DNA from: Sphingobacteriales bacterium 50-39
GTDB taxonomy: Bacteria; Bacteroidota; Bacteroidia; Chitinophagales; Chitinophagaceae
Assembly: GCA_001898505.1 (NCBI GenBank)
Contig: MKTZ01000015.1
Location: 583,518 to 647,517, forward strand
Direction of reading: 5' to 3'
DNA: 64,000 nt
Each line of letters starts with the position of its first letter. Position 1 is the first letter of the stretch. Of this stretch, positions 9,401 through 17,738 are shown piece after piece. The position numbers were made by a program, and so were the translations under genes. The notes below the pieces were generated by a model. The model did not search any database, was not told the DNA's origin, and saw nothing but the letters and a program-made list of their open reading frames with translations.

Positions 9401-10879
9401 AGCCTGTACTGGGACTTCGGCGACGGCATTACGTCCACATTGGATACGACATTCCATTTTTATAATGCCTTTGGCCCTGCGCCCACCTATGCATACACGG
9501 CAAAGCTGGTGCTGCAGAATGCAGGAGGCTGTCGCGATTCCGCCACGCGGAATGTATATGTCTATGACCCAAATGCCGTCACCAAGCTTTTATACAGCCC
9601 TATTTCGAATTGCGACTCTGTAAGAGCTTCTTTTCAACTGACGCCAGCGCCCTATACGAAGTTCGCCCTCTATTTCGGAGACGGCATAGTGGATTCTTCG
9701 GGCATGACGACCCTTACCCATTTATACAATCTTCCCGCTACCTATAATCCCGCGATCGGCATGCAGGACAGTACGGGCTGTATCGTGGGCTATGCCAACG
9801 GCGCCATAAAGGTGCTTGGAGCGACGCCTTTCTTCAGCAGGACCCCTAAAGCGTTCTGCGATACGGCCACGGTCGAATTCCACAGCATCTACCCCATACC
9901 CAGCAACGATGGCATCAAGAGCCTGACCTGGGACTTTGGCGACGGCAGCCCCACGGTGACGGGTACGCCTACCGGCGCGCCGGACGACCCGCTACTGGAC
10001 CAGCAACATTATTATAGCAAGCTGGGGTTACTCACCGCCAGCATACAGGTCACTACGAACAGCTGTGTGGAGGCCTATACTGACACGATCCATGTCTGGC
10101 AGACACCTCATCCCCAGATCACGTCCGACGGACCTTACTGCACAGGGCCTATTCAATTCCACGGCAGCCTGACGACACCCAACCCGGACAGCATCATCTG
10201 GTCATGGAACTTTACCAGCGGCGCCACATCACTGGATCAAAACCCGCGTCTGAACTTCCCTCCGGACCCCCTTACCGCCCATCTGAAGACGGCTGTCGCC
10301 TTTGGCTGTTCGGATACCATCTCCCAGCCGGTGCTGATCAATCCGCTGCCGGAGATAAAAGGCCCCAAGGTCCTTACCACACCGGTAGGCATCCCCGTTA
10401 CCCTTCCCTTTACGTACAGCCCCAACATCACCACCTATGCGTGGTCACCGGGCAGTTACCTGGACTGCACGGATTGCCCTAACCCGGTGGCTAACCCGAC
10501 CTTCAATACGACCTATATCGTGCGGGTGACGGACGCCAACAATTGTGTCAATACGGACACTATACTGGTAAAGCCTATTTGTTCAGATCAAAGCTATTTC
10601 ATCCCCAATACCTTCTCCCCCAACAACGATGGCGTCAACGACGTCTTCTATCCGAGAGGGAAAGGGCTGTACAACATACAGTCCATGCGTATATTCAATC
10701 GCTGGGGACAGCTGATATTCGAAAGAAAGGATTTTCCGCCCAATACGGCATCCAATGGATGGGATGGGACTACGAGCGGCAGACCCGCCCCGGCTGATGT
10801 GTATGTATATATCATCGAGGTCGTTTGTAACAATGCACAGGTCATAGCATTGCATGGAGATGTTACTTTGATACGTTAA
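6452..10879 (+). CDS. Giant secreted PKD-repeat protein with CHU_C/T9SS type B sorting domain
   Basis: 1475 aa. Signal peptide at residues 1-30 (cleavage near VRAQ). About fifteen PKD-like Ig modules follow, each marked by a W-x-FGDG-type motif and a closing YT-x-x-G-x-Y-x-V strand; several are degenerate (for example YSWSAPGAT). The last roughly 90 residues form the gliding-motility-associated CHU_C domain: IPNTFSPNNDGVND, IFNRWGQLIFE, NGWDGT, ADVYVYIIE and the terminal HGDVTLIR. This tail routes cargo through the type IX secretion system and is usually served by a PorP/SprF partner, which is the very next gene. Probably a cell-surface adhesin-like filament. No catalytic domain is visible. 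Confidence 0.92.
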   Translation: MFYQNWPFLIRIQFVIVCCLLGIINVRAQLTADFSASVVSGCAPLGVTFTDRSTGSPNYWSWGTSDGQISRQQNPSFTFSKPGTYSISLLVKDANGNFGSASKTDYITVYPSPNASFSANLQVSCVPANIQFTDNSVPGAGSITSRQWTFGDGSNSTDQNPFHQYTGEGYYNVILTVTNTGGCTATAVKGRYIRVIPGVKPDFSWTQTSASCSAPFDITFVNQTSGPGHLSYNWDFGNGAPGSTAVNPSTSYATNTSTVTLSALSDLGCSGSITKPVSFQGPTPVINAPDSACLNTPVSFSPGGNPVPLSSSWDFGDGNTSNQSNPDNTYTVSGVYKVTLTNNYGTCSSSSTKSIKVIANPIVFLIATTPTGGCQAPFTVGFKDQTAGATDWTWDFGDGSPAGHGQSPSHQYTSPGQFTVSEFVITAAGCRTPVAAAPNYVKIVSPSATLVTDSLKGCAGIPLHPMANISAPDGVATYSWSAPGATPSSSASATPAFTYSAQGNYDITLSFTTNGGCTFSQTFPQAVTIGDQVDPTFNPHGVVVCASPPVTFTSTNSPVDKWIWNFGDGDTSQIGPITMHRFRDTGYFDVTLKVTNHGCTLSYTDKKTVFVNGPVAGFSFKIDCNNRTNVSFYDTSKYYPAKPPLSYKWIFGDGATFTSSAPTNPVHDYSASGVGTYTVQYIVSNGDCTDTATTVLDLTPLVPTFKVTPTDTCRYRPFKIQSTTDSTNLVQYSWQIGTATYITDTSSIRVSVPDTGNHAIILTVKDVSGCYYSSAPGNILITGPTAKFAANPTGACRNSPITMTDQSVPFRNNSISSWTFRYGDFSAQQYTAPPFVHQYTDTGTYDVTLIIRDNKGCTDTATNRAAVKITSPRAGFRTTDTLYCPNAVLNFIDTSKGNGLVYSWDFGDGNTSTASNPSHTYTANDQYHDVKLKITDATGCVDSVVMPKYIHIEKPIASFTLQDSTAICFPLEAMFTPTGKYYDSLYWDFGDGITSTLDTTFHFYNAFGPAPTYAYTAKLVLQNAGGCRDSATRNVYVYDPNAVTKLLYSPISNCDSVRASFQLTPAPYTKFALYFGDGIVDSSGMTTLTHLYNLPATYNPAIGMQDSTGCIVGYANGAIKVLGATPFFSRTPKAFCDTATVEFHSIYPIPSNDGIKSLTWDFGDGSPTVTGTPTGAPDDPLLDQQHYYSKLGLLTASIQVTTNSCVEAYTDTIHVWQTPHPQITSDGPYCTGPIQFHGSLTTPNPDSIIWSWNFTSGATSLDQNPRLNFPPDPLTAHLKTAVAFGCSDTISQPVLINPLPEIKGPKVLTTPVGIPVTLPFTYSPNITTYAWSPGSYLDCTDCPNPVANPTFNTTYIVRVTDANNCVNTDTILVKPICSDQSYFIPNTFSPNNDGVNDVFYPRGKGLYNIQSMRIFNRWGQLIFERKDFPPNTASNGWDGTTSGRPAPADVYVYIIEVVCNNAQVIALHGDVTLIR

Positions 10880-10892
10880 ACACCCGAACAAT

Positions 10893-11936
10893 TTGAAAAA
10901 CTACCTATATACGAAGATCTTCATCCTGAGCATGGCGGCATCCACCCTGTGTCTCCAAAAGACGACCGCACAGGATATCCATTTCTCCCAGTTCTTCGAA
11001 GCGCCCCTTCTGCGGAACCCTTCGCTGGCCGGTATTTTCACGGGAGACTATAGGATACAGGCCGTATTCCACGACCAGTGGAACAGCTTCACCAACGCCT
11101 ATCGCACCGGATCGCTCAACGGAGAATATAAAATGCCTATCGGCAAGGGTGATGACTTCCTCACGGTGGGTCTGCAAATGCTCGTTGATAAGGCCGGCTC
11201 CGCCGCCCTGACTACCACGGAACTGCTGCCGGCGCTGAACTATCACAAATCTCTCAGCAATGATCACCCGATGTACCTTTCCCTTGGATTCTTGGGAGGC
11301 ATCGTACAAAAGACGATCGACCGGTCCAAGATCACCACCAACAGTCAATATAATGGTACGGCCTATGATCCGGCCCTGCCCGATGGGGAAACGATCTTTA
11401 CCCCCACGATCCGGTACCTGGACGGCAGCCTGGGGCTAAGTTTCAACACCACCTTTGGAGAGAACAACAGCAATACTCTCTTCTTCGGCGCGGCCCTGCA
11501 CCATGTCAATCGACCGAAAAATTCCTTTTACAAGAATCCCTCCATCGAGCTGGACCCTAAGTATGTCTTCTCCGGAGGAATGAAACTTACCATCAACGAA
11601 TTCTCCTACTTCAATATCCAGGCAGACTACAGTCATCAGGGGCCTTCACATGAAACCATCGGCGGCGCACTCTTTTCCTACAAGTTGGGCGACGATCCCG
11701 AAAACTCCTACAACACCTTCAGCGTGGGCAGCTTCCTTCGCTGGAAGGACGCACTCATCCCGGTGATCAAACTGGAGACACACTCCCTGGCCATCGCCCT
11801 CAGCTATGACGTCAATGTCTCGGAGCTCAAGACAGTAAGCCAGGGCCGGGGTGGCTTCGAGCTATCGATATCGTATATAGGATTTCTCGACAGGGAAAAT
11901 TCCAACAAGTACCGTGTACTATGCCCGAAATTTTAA
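10893..11936 (+). CDS. PorP/SprF family T9SS membrane protein
   Basis: 347 aa. Begins at a TTG (MKNYLYTKIFILSMAAS), which gives a complete signal peptide ending TTAQ; an in-frame ATG at 10932 would cut the signal in half. After cleavage comes the family signature DIHFSQFFEAPLLRNPSLAG, followed by a beta-barrel-like sequence to the C-terminus. PorP/SprF proteins are outer-membrane partners that hold or guide CHU_C-type (type B) cargo. It starts 13 bp after the PKD/CHU_C gene, so cargo and partner are evidently one operon. A second family member is at 37085-38128, beside the other CHU_C proteins. Confidence 0.92.
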   Translation: MKNYLYTKIFILSMAASTLCLQKTTAQDIHFSQFFEAPLLRNPSLAGIFTGDYRIQAVFHDQWNSFTNAYRTGSLNGEYKMPIGKGDDFLTVGLQMLVDKAGSAALTTTELLPALNYHKSLSNDHPMYLSLGFLGGIVQKTIDRSKITTNSQYNGTAYDPALPDGETIFTPTIRYLDGSLGLSFNTTFGENNSNTLFFGAALHHVNRPKNSFYKNPSIELDPKYVFSGGMKLTINEFSYFNIQADYSHQGPSHETIGGALFSYKLGDDPENSYNTFSVGSFLRWKDALIPVIKLETHSLAIALSYDVNVSELKTVSQGRGGFELSISYIGFLDRENSNKYRVLCPKF

Positions 11937-11992
11937 CGTAGATTCGCAGAACATCCTGAAAAAAAAGCATCACCTGAAAAAATTTTATCGCT

Positions 11993-12466
11993 ATGTCAGC
12001 AGTTCAAGTCGGAAAGCCAGCACCCAAATTCAGCCTCTATGATTCCGAAAAGAAAAAGGTGAGTTTGGACGATTTCAAAGGCAAAAATGTTCTCATCCTC
12101 TTCTTCCCCCAGGCCTTCACTGGCACCTGCACCAAGGAACTTTGCAGCATGCGCGACAATATCGCCCTCTATGACCAGGTCAACGCCCAGGTGCTCGGTA
12201 TCAGCGTAGACTCCCTCTTCACCCTGGCCCGGTATAAGGACGACCAACAGCTGAATTTCCCCCTGCTCAGCGATTTCAACAAGGAAGTCTCCAAAGAATA
12301 TGACTGCCTCTACGATACTTTTGTATTCGACATGCATGGGGTGTCTAAAAGATCTGCCTTTATCGTCGATGCAATGGGGATTATTCGCTACGCAGAGGTC
12401 CTCGAAGCTGCCACAGATCTCCCCAACTTCAGTCAGATCCAAAAGACCCTGTCGGAGCTTAAGTAA
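11993..12466 (+). CDS. Peroxiredoxin (AhpC/TSA, AhpE-like)
   Basis: 157 aa, thioredoxin-fold peroxidase reducing H2O2 or organic hydroperoxides with thiol reductants. The active-site segment FFPQAFTGTCTKELCSMRD contains the peroxidatic cysteine in the TxxC context (TGTC) and another cysteine five residues later. No signal peptide, so cytoplasmic. The length and the FTGTCTxELC pattern fit the short AhpE/BCP-like group. It is preceded by a purine-rich stretch after the PorP gene and may have its own promoter. Whether it works as a 1-Cys or atypical 2-Cys enzyme cannot be told from sequence alone. Confidence 0.93.
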   Translation: MSAVQVGKPAPKFSLYDSEKKKVSLDDFKGKNVLILFFPQAFTGTCTKELCSMRDNIALYDQVNAQVLGISVDSLFTLARYKDDQQLNFPLLSDFNKEVSKEYDCLYDTFVFDMHGVSKRSAFIVDAMGIIRYAEVLEAATDLPNFSQIQKTLSELK

Positions 12467-12534
12467 TTGAAAATCAATAGACACATAACCCATTCAATAA
12501 CAAAAATTTAGCAAATTTTCTGGCCGGCAATTTG

Positions 12535-12542
12535 TATCTTTG
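12535..12542 (+). promoter_or_regulatory. Bacteroidota-type -7 box (TATCTTTG)
   Basis: TATCTTTG matches the TAnnTTTG -7 element used by the primary sigma factor of Bacteroidota. It is placed 45 bp before the ATG of the small T9SS protein at 12588. The upstream -33 element is not clear. Confidence 0.45.
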
Positions 12543-12587
12543 AATGAAAAGGATTATTTTGTCACCATATGTAAAACAGGCTAGTGA

Positions 12588-12926
12588 ATGAGGATTTTTT
12601 ACATCTTTTTATCCATTATTCTACTGACTTCCACCCAGGCAAATAGCCAGGCCAGAGGTCCTATGCCTGACCCGGAGCCAAAAATTGTCAAGTTCTATCC
12701 CAACCCGGCCGTCTCTTTTATCACTTTCGAGGTCACCAGAGAAACAAGTAAGACCTATACTCTCCAAATATTCAATTTCCTCGGTAGAAAAGTAAAGGAC
12801 GTAGCAGACGTCTCCCCCAAGACAGTAGTCAACCTCAGCGATTTTGTACGGGGTCTTTATATCTTCCAGCTAAAGGATGCCAACGGCAGAGTCACCGAAT
12901 CCGGTACCTTCCAGGTCAATAAATAA
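12588..12926 (+). CDS. Minimal T9SS type A cargo: signal peptide plus sorting domain
   Basis: 112 aa. Residues 1-22 are a signal peptide (MRIFYIFLSIILL...ANSQA). Residues about 33-112 are a type A T9SS C-terminal domain: VKFYPNPAVSFITFEV, LQIFNFLGRKVKDV, DFVRGLYIFQLKD and a final strand ending FQVNK. Only about ten residues separate signal and sorting domain, so there is essentially no passenger. It has its own predicted promoter and a plausible ATG, and the frame is intact. It could be a small surface protein in its own right, a competitor or calibrator for the sorting machinery, or a remnant of a larger cargo gene. Confidence 0.85.
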   Translation: MRIFYIFLSIILLTSTQANSQARGPMPDPEPKIVKFYPNPAVSFITFEVTRETSKTYTLQIFNFLGRKVKDVADVSPKTVVNLSDFVRGLYIFQLKDANGRVTESGTFQVNK

Positions 12927-12961
12927 TCTCCTTTCCACCAATCGCGCGGCTCCCGGGTAAT

Positions 12962-14143
12962 CTACAATACCTGCACAATGAGGAATTTAAGATAATTCGT
13001 ATTCTCCCATCCTTCGATGATAGGATGATCGCTGGCCTGCGCCTGGAAGGTCACCTGGCGCAGCTTTCTGCGTGCATCTTTGGCCGCCATTTGTATCGTC
13101 TCCAGGAAAAGCTCGGGCTGTACGAGATTGGTACAAGAGGAGGTTACCAGGAATCCCCCTTTCTTCACCAGCTTCATACCCCTCAAATTGATCTCTTTAT
13201 AGCCGGTGATGGCTTTTTGGATCGTCTCGCGGCTTTTGGTAAATGCCGGCGGGTCCAGCATCACTACATCGTACTGCCTCCCGTCCTTACTCCATTGCTT
13301 TAAGACATCAAAGGCATTCACAGCCTGGTAGGTGCAGATATTCTCCAGCCCATTGAGCGCCGCATTGCGACGTGCCTGCGCCACGGCATTCTCTGAGATA
13401 TCCAACCCAAGCACGGACTTGGCGCCATACCAGCCGGCATGTGTCTCGAAGCTGCCGGTATAGCAAAAGGCGCCCAACACATCCGCCCCTTTGACAATAT
13501 GCTGAATAGCGCGGCGGTTGTCATGCTGGTCCAGGAAATAGCCTGTCTTTTGTCCACTCTCCAGATCCACATGCATCCGGAGGCCATTCTCATTGATGAT
13601 GATCTGCGTGTCGAAAGGAGCTGACAAAAAACCCTTTTGCTGTGGCATGCCCTCCAGTTCGCGTACGGGCACATCGTTCCGCTCATAGATACCCTTCGGG
13701 CTGAACAGCTTTTCCAATGCCTGCACTATGGCGGGCTTCCACTTGTCCATACCCAATGCCAGGGTCTGCAATACAAAGTAATCGGAAAACTTGTCGATGA
13801 TCAGGGCGGGAAGATAATCCGCCTCGCCAAATACAAGACGGCAGTTCTCGGTATAACCCAGCCGCTGTCTGTATTCCCATGCTTCTTTCAGCTTATTGAA
13901 GAAAAATGCATCGTCGATGGTCTCGGACTTATCCCGGGTGAGCAGTCGCACCAATATCTGGGATTGAGGATTGATATAGCCTCTGCCCATAAATTTCTTG
14001 TCATGCGTATACACGTCCACAGTCTCGCCGCCGGCTACATCGCCTTCTACGGCATGCACTTCATTGGCAAATATCCACGGGTGACCGCTCTCAATCCTAC
14101 GGCTGATCTTTTTCTTCAGAATAACTTTTGTCATGGGGTGCAA
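12962..14143 (-). CDS. Class I SAM-dependent rRNA methyltransferase, RlmI-like
   Basis: 393 aa. N-terminal PUA domain (about residues 1-80: KKISRRIESGHPWIFANEV) followed by a Rossmann methyltransferase. Visible SAM and catalytic motifs are VLGAFCYTGSFETHA, VLGLDISENAV, VVMLDPPAFTKS (DPPAF) and TSSCTNL. The DLESGQKTGYFLDQ stretch is characteristic of the RlmI/RlmK group, which makes 5-methylcytosine in 23S rRNA. Cytoplasmic. The start may be the first ATG (14143) or the ATG three codons on (14134). It lies 33 bp downstream of the GH30 gene on the same strand but is functionally unrelated to the glycan locus. Confidence 0.93.
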   Translation of the reverse strand: MHPMTKVILKKKISRRIESGHPWIFANEVHAVEGDVAGGETVDVYTHDKKFMGRGYINPQSQILVRLLTRDKSETIDDAFFFNKLKEAWEYRQRLGYTENCRLVFGEADYLPALIIDKFSDYFVLQTLALGMDKWKPAIVQALEKLFSPKGIYERNDVPVRELEGMPQQKGFLSAPFDTQIIINENGLRMHVDLESGQKTGYFLDQHDNRRAIQHIVKGADVLGAFCYTGSFETHAGWYGAKSVLGLDISENAVAQARRNAALNGLENICTYQAVNAFDVLKQWSKDGRQYDVVMLDPPAFTKSRETIQKAITGYKEINLRGMKLVKKGGFLVTSSCTNLVQPELFLETIQMAAKDARRKLRQVTFQAQASDHPIIEGWENTNYLKFLIVQVL

Positions 14144-14176
14144 ATATACGACATCGGCCCCACAGGGGCGGGCGGC

Positions 14177-15628
14177 CTACCAGACAAAGGTCCCTACATC
14201 GCCGGCGCCTAGCGCCAGCTGGACATACCAGGATTTATAAGCGATGTTGAAGGTCTGTGGGGAGCCGCTGTCATTCATCGCAATGAGCACTTTCTTTCCG
14301 TCGGGAGTGAGGAAGGCCACATTTCTCATGGTGCCCGGTACATTCGAATCAATCCGCAGGCTGCCGGGCCGCACGAATTTGCTAGCGTGTGCAATAATAT
14401 AGTAGGCAGTGTTGCGGCTCACCAGCGTCCCTGTCGATGCAATGGTCAGGGCTCCCAGACAATTGCTGCAGCCTCCGGGGGTATGGGGGTTGTAGTTCGG
14501 ATCGGCGGCCAGGTTCCATTCCAGCACATTACGGCTCCAGTTACGGGACGCGCCGATGATCAGGTTCCGGACATGCCAGTCGAAGTCCCCTCCGAAATTG
14601 CTGGGTCCTCCCACATACTGCTCAGTGAAGTAGATATTCTTATTGGGGTAGTCATTGTGTACGGTGCTCAGGGCGCTGATATCACCGGCATAAAGATGGA
14701 AGGCAGAACCATCCACAAACGCGGCCGCTGCGGCATCTTTCAATATGTCCTCCGGATAGCTATACTGATCGCAGTTGTGATCCCAGCAAATGATCTTGGT
14801 GGAAAGGCCCGCGGTCTGCAAGGCGGGTCCGAGCGAATTTTTTATAAAATCCGCCTCTTGTGCCGAGGACAGCACCATGCTGGGATTGTTATAGGGGTTC
14901 TGCGGCTCATTCTGCGGCGTGATGGCATCGATGGTAATACCCAGCGCCTTCATGGCCTGTATATACTTTACAAAATACTGCGCATAGACCTTGTAGTATT
15001 GGGGTTGCAGGGTCCCTGCGACGCTGGTGTCATTATCCTTCATCCAGACGGGTGCTGACCAGGGCGAGGCCAGGATCTTTATATTGGGCGCCAGCGTAAG
15101 TATCTGCTGCAGCACGGGGATGAGATCTGTCTTGTCCTCACCAAGGTCGAAATGAACGAGGTTGGTGTCGGGGTTGGCGGCGGTGCCGCTGTCGTCATAG
15201 GAAAAAACTCTGTCGCTGAGGTCGGATGCGCCGATGCTCACACGGAGATAGCTCACGCCAAGGTGAGCACCGTCAGTGCCAAAAAGCTCGGAGAGCAGGG
15301 ACTGTCTGTCCCCGGCGGACATATGGTTGATCAGAGTGGCGCTACCCCCGGTGAGACAATATCCAAAGCCATCGATGGTCTGATAGGTCTTTGTGCTGTC
15401 CACGGTGATGATGGGTCCGGTGGGTGAGGCGGTCTTGAAGGTCAGACTGGCCTGTTGCTGGAAAAGAACGCTCCCATCGGCCTTGGTAAGATAGAAGCCG
15501 ATGTCAGGGCCGTTTTGCACGGGGGGCGGTGGTGTAACGGGCGTGGACGAGTCCCCTTTTTTGCTGCAGCTATATAAAATGACTGTCGAAAAAACAAAGG
15601 CTGGTAATATCTTCACAAAAGCTCTCAT
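14177..15628 (-). CDS. GH30 family glycoside hydrolase (lipoprotein)
   Basis: 483 aa. Lipoprotein signal with the lipobox cysteine at residue 21 (TVILYSCSKKGD), so membrane anchored, probably surface or periplasmic. Family 30 hallmarks: QTIDGFGYCLTGGSA near the N-terminus, the acid/base glutamate in TPQNEPQNP, and the nucleophile glutamate in YFTEQYVGG. A small beta-domain closes the C-terminus (FNIAYKSWYVQLALGAGDVGTFVW). Family members with this appearance hydrolyse beta-1,6-glucan or glucosylceramide-type bonds. Being last in a SusCD locus next to a GH16, a beta-1,6-glucanase role in trimming branched beta-glucan is most likely. The substrate is an inference. Confidence 0.92.
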   Translation of the reverse strand: MRAFVKILPAFVFSTVILYSCSKKGDSSTPVTPPPPVQNGPDIGFYLTKADGSVLFQQQASLTFKTASPTGPIITVDSTKTYQTIDGFGYCLTGGSATLINHMSAGDRQSLLSELFGTDGAHLGVSYLRVSIGASDLSDRVFSYDDSGTAANPDTNLVHFDLGEDKTDLIPVLQQILTLAPNIKILASPWSAPVWMKDNDTSVAGTLQPQYYKVYAQYFVKYIQAMKALGITIDAITPQNEPQNPYNNPSMVLSSAQEADFIKNSLGPALQTAGLSTKIICWDHNCDQYSYPEDILKDAAAAAFVDGSAFHLYAGDISALSTVHNDYPNKNIYFTEQYVGGPSNFGGDFDWHVRNLIIGASRNWSRNVLEWNLAADPNYNPHTPGGCSNCLGALTIASTGTLVSRNTAYYIIAHASKFVRPGSLRIDSNVPGTMRNVAFLTPDGKKVLIAMNDSGSPQTFNIAYKSWYVQLALGAGDVGTFVW

Positions 15629-15637
15629 GCAGGTAAT

Positions 15638-16834
15638 TTATTGAAACACCCTCACATAATCCACAAACATCCGCTGAGGGAACACGGTCGTACCGTCCGG
15701 GGAGCCGGGCCAATCCCCTCCCACCGCCACGTTAAATATAAAGAAAAAAGGGCTATTGAAAGGATAAGTACCGGAAGTGACATTGCCGGTGCTCCCATTT
15801 ACATACACATTATCGTCCACCAGGAATTGCAGGCTGTCCTGCTTCCAGATAATACTAAAGACATGAAACTGCTGGGAAAAATCCTGGCTGGACAGATTGT
15901 ACGCATTGTTAAATGTGCCTGTCGATCCATCCTGCTGTTTCCAGTGCATCGAACCCACGACCCGGCTGGGATAGGTACCGATAAGCTCCATGATATCCGT
16001 CTCGCCGCAGGCGGGCCAGGGTACCGTGGAAATATTCGAGCCCAGCATCCACAAGGCGGGCCACATTCCCTTCGACACGGGGAGCTTAGCCCTGATATCG
16101 ATACGGCCATAGGTGAATTGCTGCTTGCCATAGGTGGTCAGCCGTCCAGATGTATAATTGCTGCCGCCAAAGGATTCTTGCCGGGCTTCGATGATCAGGT
16201 TACCGGCGGAGACGAACACATTCTGCTGTCTGTTGGTATAATTCTCCAATTCATGATTGCCCCAGCCGCTGCCGCCCTGCTCGTAATTCCAATCCGATGT
16301 GTTCAGGGCACTGCCGTCGAACTCGTCATGCCATACGAGGTTATAACCGGGATAGGCCAGCGGAGTCGAATATCCAGCCCCATCGGTGGGTAGATAGGTA
16401 CCGTCCGCATTGCCCAATGTGCCGGTGGCTTTAGCGACGCCCAGTGTACAGTTTACCGGATTGTTGAGCTGAACATAGAATTGCTGGTCGGCCTTCCGCA
16501 GGCTGTCCCCTGTCACCGGAACATCGATGTATAATTCCGTCTGCCCGGCCTGGAAAGTCAGCGTGCCGCTGACGGCGGTGTAGTCAGTGGTTTCTTTGGC
16601 GGTGCCGGCCACGGTGGAATAATTCACCGTGACGGACTGGGTGGATGCAGCGCTGAGGTCTACATAAAAGCGGAAGGCGGATGCGGTGTGCTGCCGCGCC
16701 TGGCTTACATCACTGATCCTCGCACTCGGCAACGGGCCCGCGCTCTTGTTGCCGCTGCTCTTCGAACAGGCCGTACCACCGATGAATACCATTAGTAAAA
16801 GGAGAAAGTCGGTTACGGATAAATTGGTCTTCAT
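15638..16834 (-). CDS. GH16 beta-glucanase (laminarinase-like) with Calx-beta domain
   Basis: 398 aa from ATG 16834, which gives a lipoprotein signal (LMVFIGGTACSKSSG). The start lies 2 bp after the preceding stop; a longer frame to 16867 would overlap that gene. Residues about 35-145 form a Calx-beta domain (TVNYSTVAGTAKETTDY, LTFQAGQTELYIDVPV). The catalytic GH16 domain follows (YNLVWHDEFDGSALN ... GETDIMELIGTYPSR ... VDYVRVFQ at the C-terminus). The ExDxxE signature is present as ETDIME, with the nucleophile and acid/base glutamates at its ends. Likely endo-beta-1,3(4)-glucanase; it works with the GH30 and SusCD proteins of this locus. Confidence 0.93.
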   Translation of the reverse strand: MKTNLSVTDFLLLLMVFIGGTACSKSSGNKSAGPLPSARISDVSQARQHTASAFRFYVDLSAASTQSVTVNYSTVAGTAKETTDYTAVSGTLTFQAGQTELYIDVPVTGDSLRKADQQFYVQLNNPVNCTLGVAKATGTLGNADGTYLPTDGAGYSTPLAYPGYNLVWHDEFDGSALNTSDWNYEQGGSGWGNHELENYTNRQQNVFVSAGNLIIEARQESFGGSNYTSGRLTTYGKQQFTYGRIDIRAKLPVSKGMWPALWMLGSNISTVPWPACGETDIMELIGTYPSRVVGSMHWKQQDGSTGTFNNAYNLSSQDFSQQFHVFSIIWKQDSLQFLVDDNVYVNGSTGNVTSGTYPFNSPFFFIFNVAVGGDWPGSPDGTTVFPQRMFVDYVRVFQ

Positions 16835-16836
16835 GA

Positions 16837-17721
16837 TTAATTTTTTGCTACAAAGGTAAATTGCCATCCCCCCCAGCTGTACTGTTTCTGGATCACCAGG
16901 CGGGAATCCGTGATCGAAGTTATCGTATAGGTGACCTGGTTGTCCGGCACAGGCGTGGTGCCCGCATCGCCAACCTTATAGAGTCCCATGAATGCGCCCT
17001 TGCCTATCACCGTCAGCGTACTGCCGGTAACGGTAAACGTGTGGCTGCCGGAGCCCCAGGCGGCATAGTTGGGATTGATAAGGGACCAGGCGTAGCAGCC
17101 GGATTTGGCGCCGGTGTTGTTGAGAATATCGGACGGATAGGGATCGATGCCGCTGTCATTGTCCACCCACATATCGCCTTTATTGTCGAAGGTAAAGGTC
17201 CCGTCCTTGGAAAAACTGTATTCATCGTTGAACTGGCAGGCCCTGGCCGTAACATCCGATGCCGAATTGGCCCACCAGGTGGCGCTATGGTCGTTGGGTC
17301 CCACCCACAAGGCGCCTGCATTCGGATCCAGGATCCAGGTCCTCGTTGCGCAGCCTGTCAGAAAAGCCTTATTGCCAAAACAGCCATTGGGATCGTCACT
17401 GGCCACCTGGATGGTCTGGGAGGTGCTGTCATAGCCGCCTTTGGTCACCACGATCAACCTCACCGTATAAGAGCCCTTCGAAGGATAATAGGCTGTATCT
17501 GTCTGGGCGCCGATCACCGGATTCGAACCATCCCCTACATCCCACTTGAATACAAAGGAGCCGGATGTAGTGGCCGTCAACAGGTACATGTTGGTCTTAC
17601 CCGCAATGGGGGTTACGGTAAAAGCTGCCTTGGGCTTCTGTCCCTGATCGGGTACGGCATTATCCGGCTTGCAGCCTACCATGCACCAGATGGCTAAAAA
17701 TATTATTACTCTATTATTCAT
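16837..17721 (-). CDS. PKD-domain lipoprotein, putative surface glycan-binding protein
   Basis: 294 aa. Lipoprotein signal with the lipobox cysteine at residue 17 (WCMVGCKPDN). One PKD module at about 30-110 (FKWDVGDGSN ... GSYTVRLIVV), then a tryptophan- and glycine-rich beta domain of about 180 residues (TRTWILDPNAGALWVGP, YSFSKDGTFTFDNKGDMWVD, GCYAWSL, WGGWQFTFVAKN). Its place right after SusD and before the hydrolases is that of SGBP-type proteins, which hold polysaccharide at the cell surface. No catalytic motif is seen. Exact binding specificity cannot be deduced; exposed aromatics fit glucan binding. Confidence 0.8.
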   Translation of the reverse strand: MNNRVIIFLAIWCMVGCKPDNAVPDQGQKPKAAFTVTPIAGKTNMYLLTATTSGSFVFKWDVGDGSNPVIGAQTDTAYYPSKGSYTVRLIVVTKGGYDSTSQTIQVASDDPNGCFGNKAFLTGCATRTWILDPNAGALWVGPNDHSATWWANSASDVTARACQFNDEYSFSKDGTFTFDNKGDMWVDNDSGIDPYPSDILNNTGAKSGCYAWSLINPNYAAWGSGSHTFTVTGSTLTVIGKGAFMGLYKVGDAGTTPVPDNQVTYTITSITDSRLVIQKQYSWGGWQFTFVAKN

Positions 17722-17738
17722 ATGGCGTTGTTTAAAGA

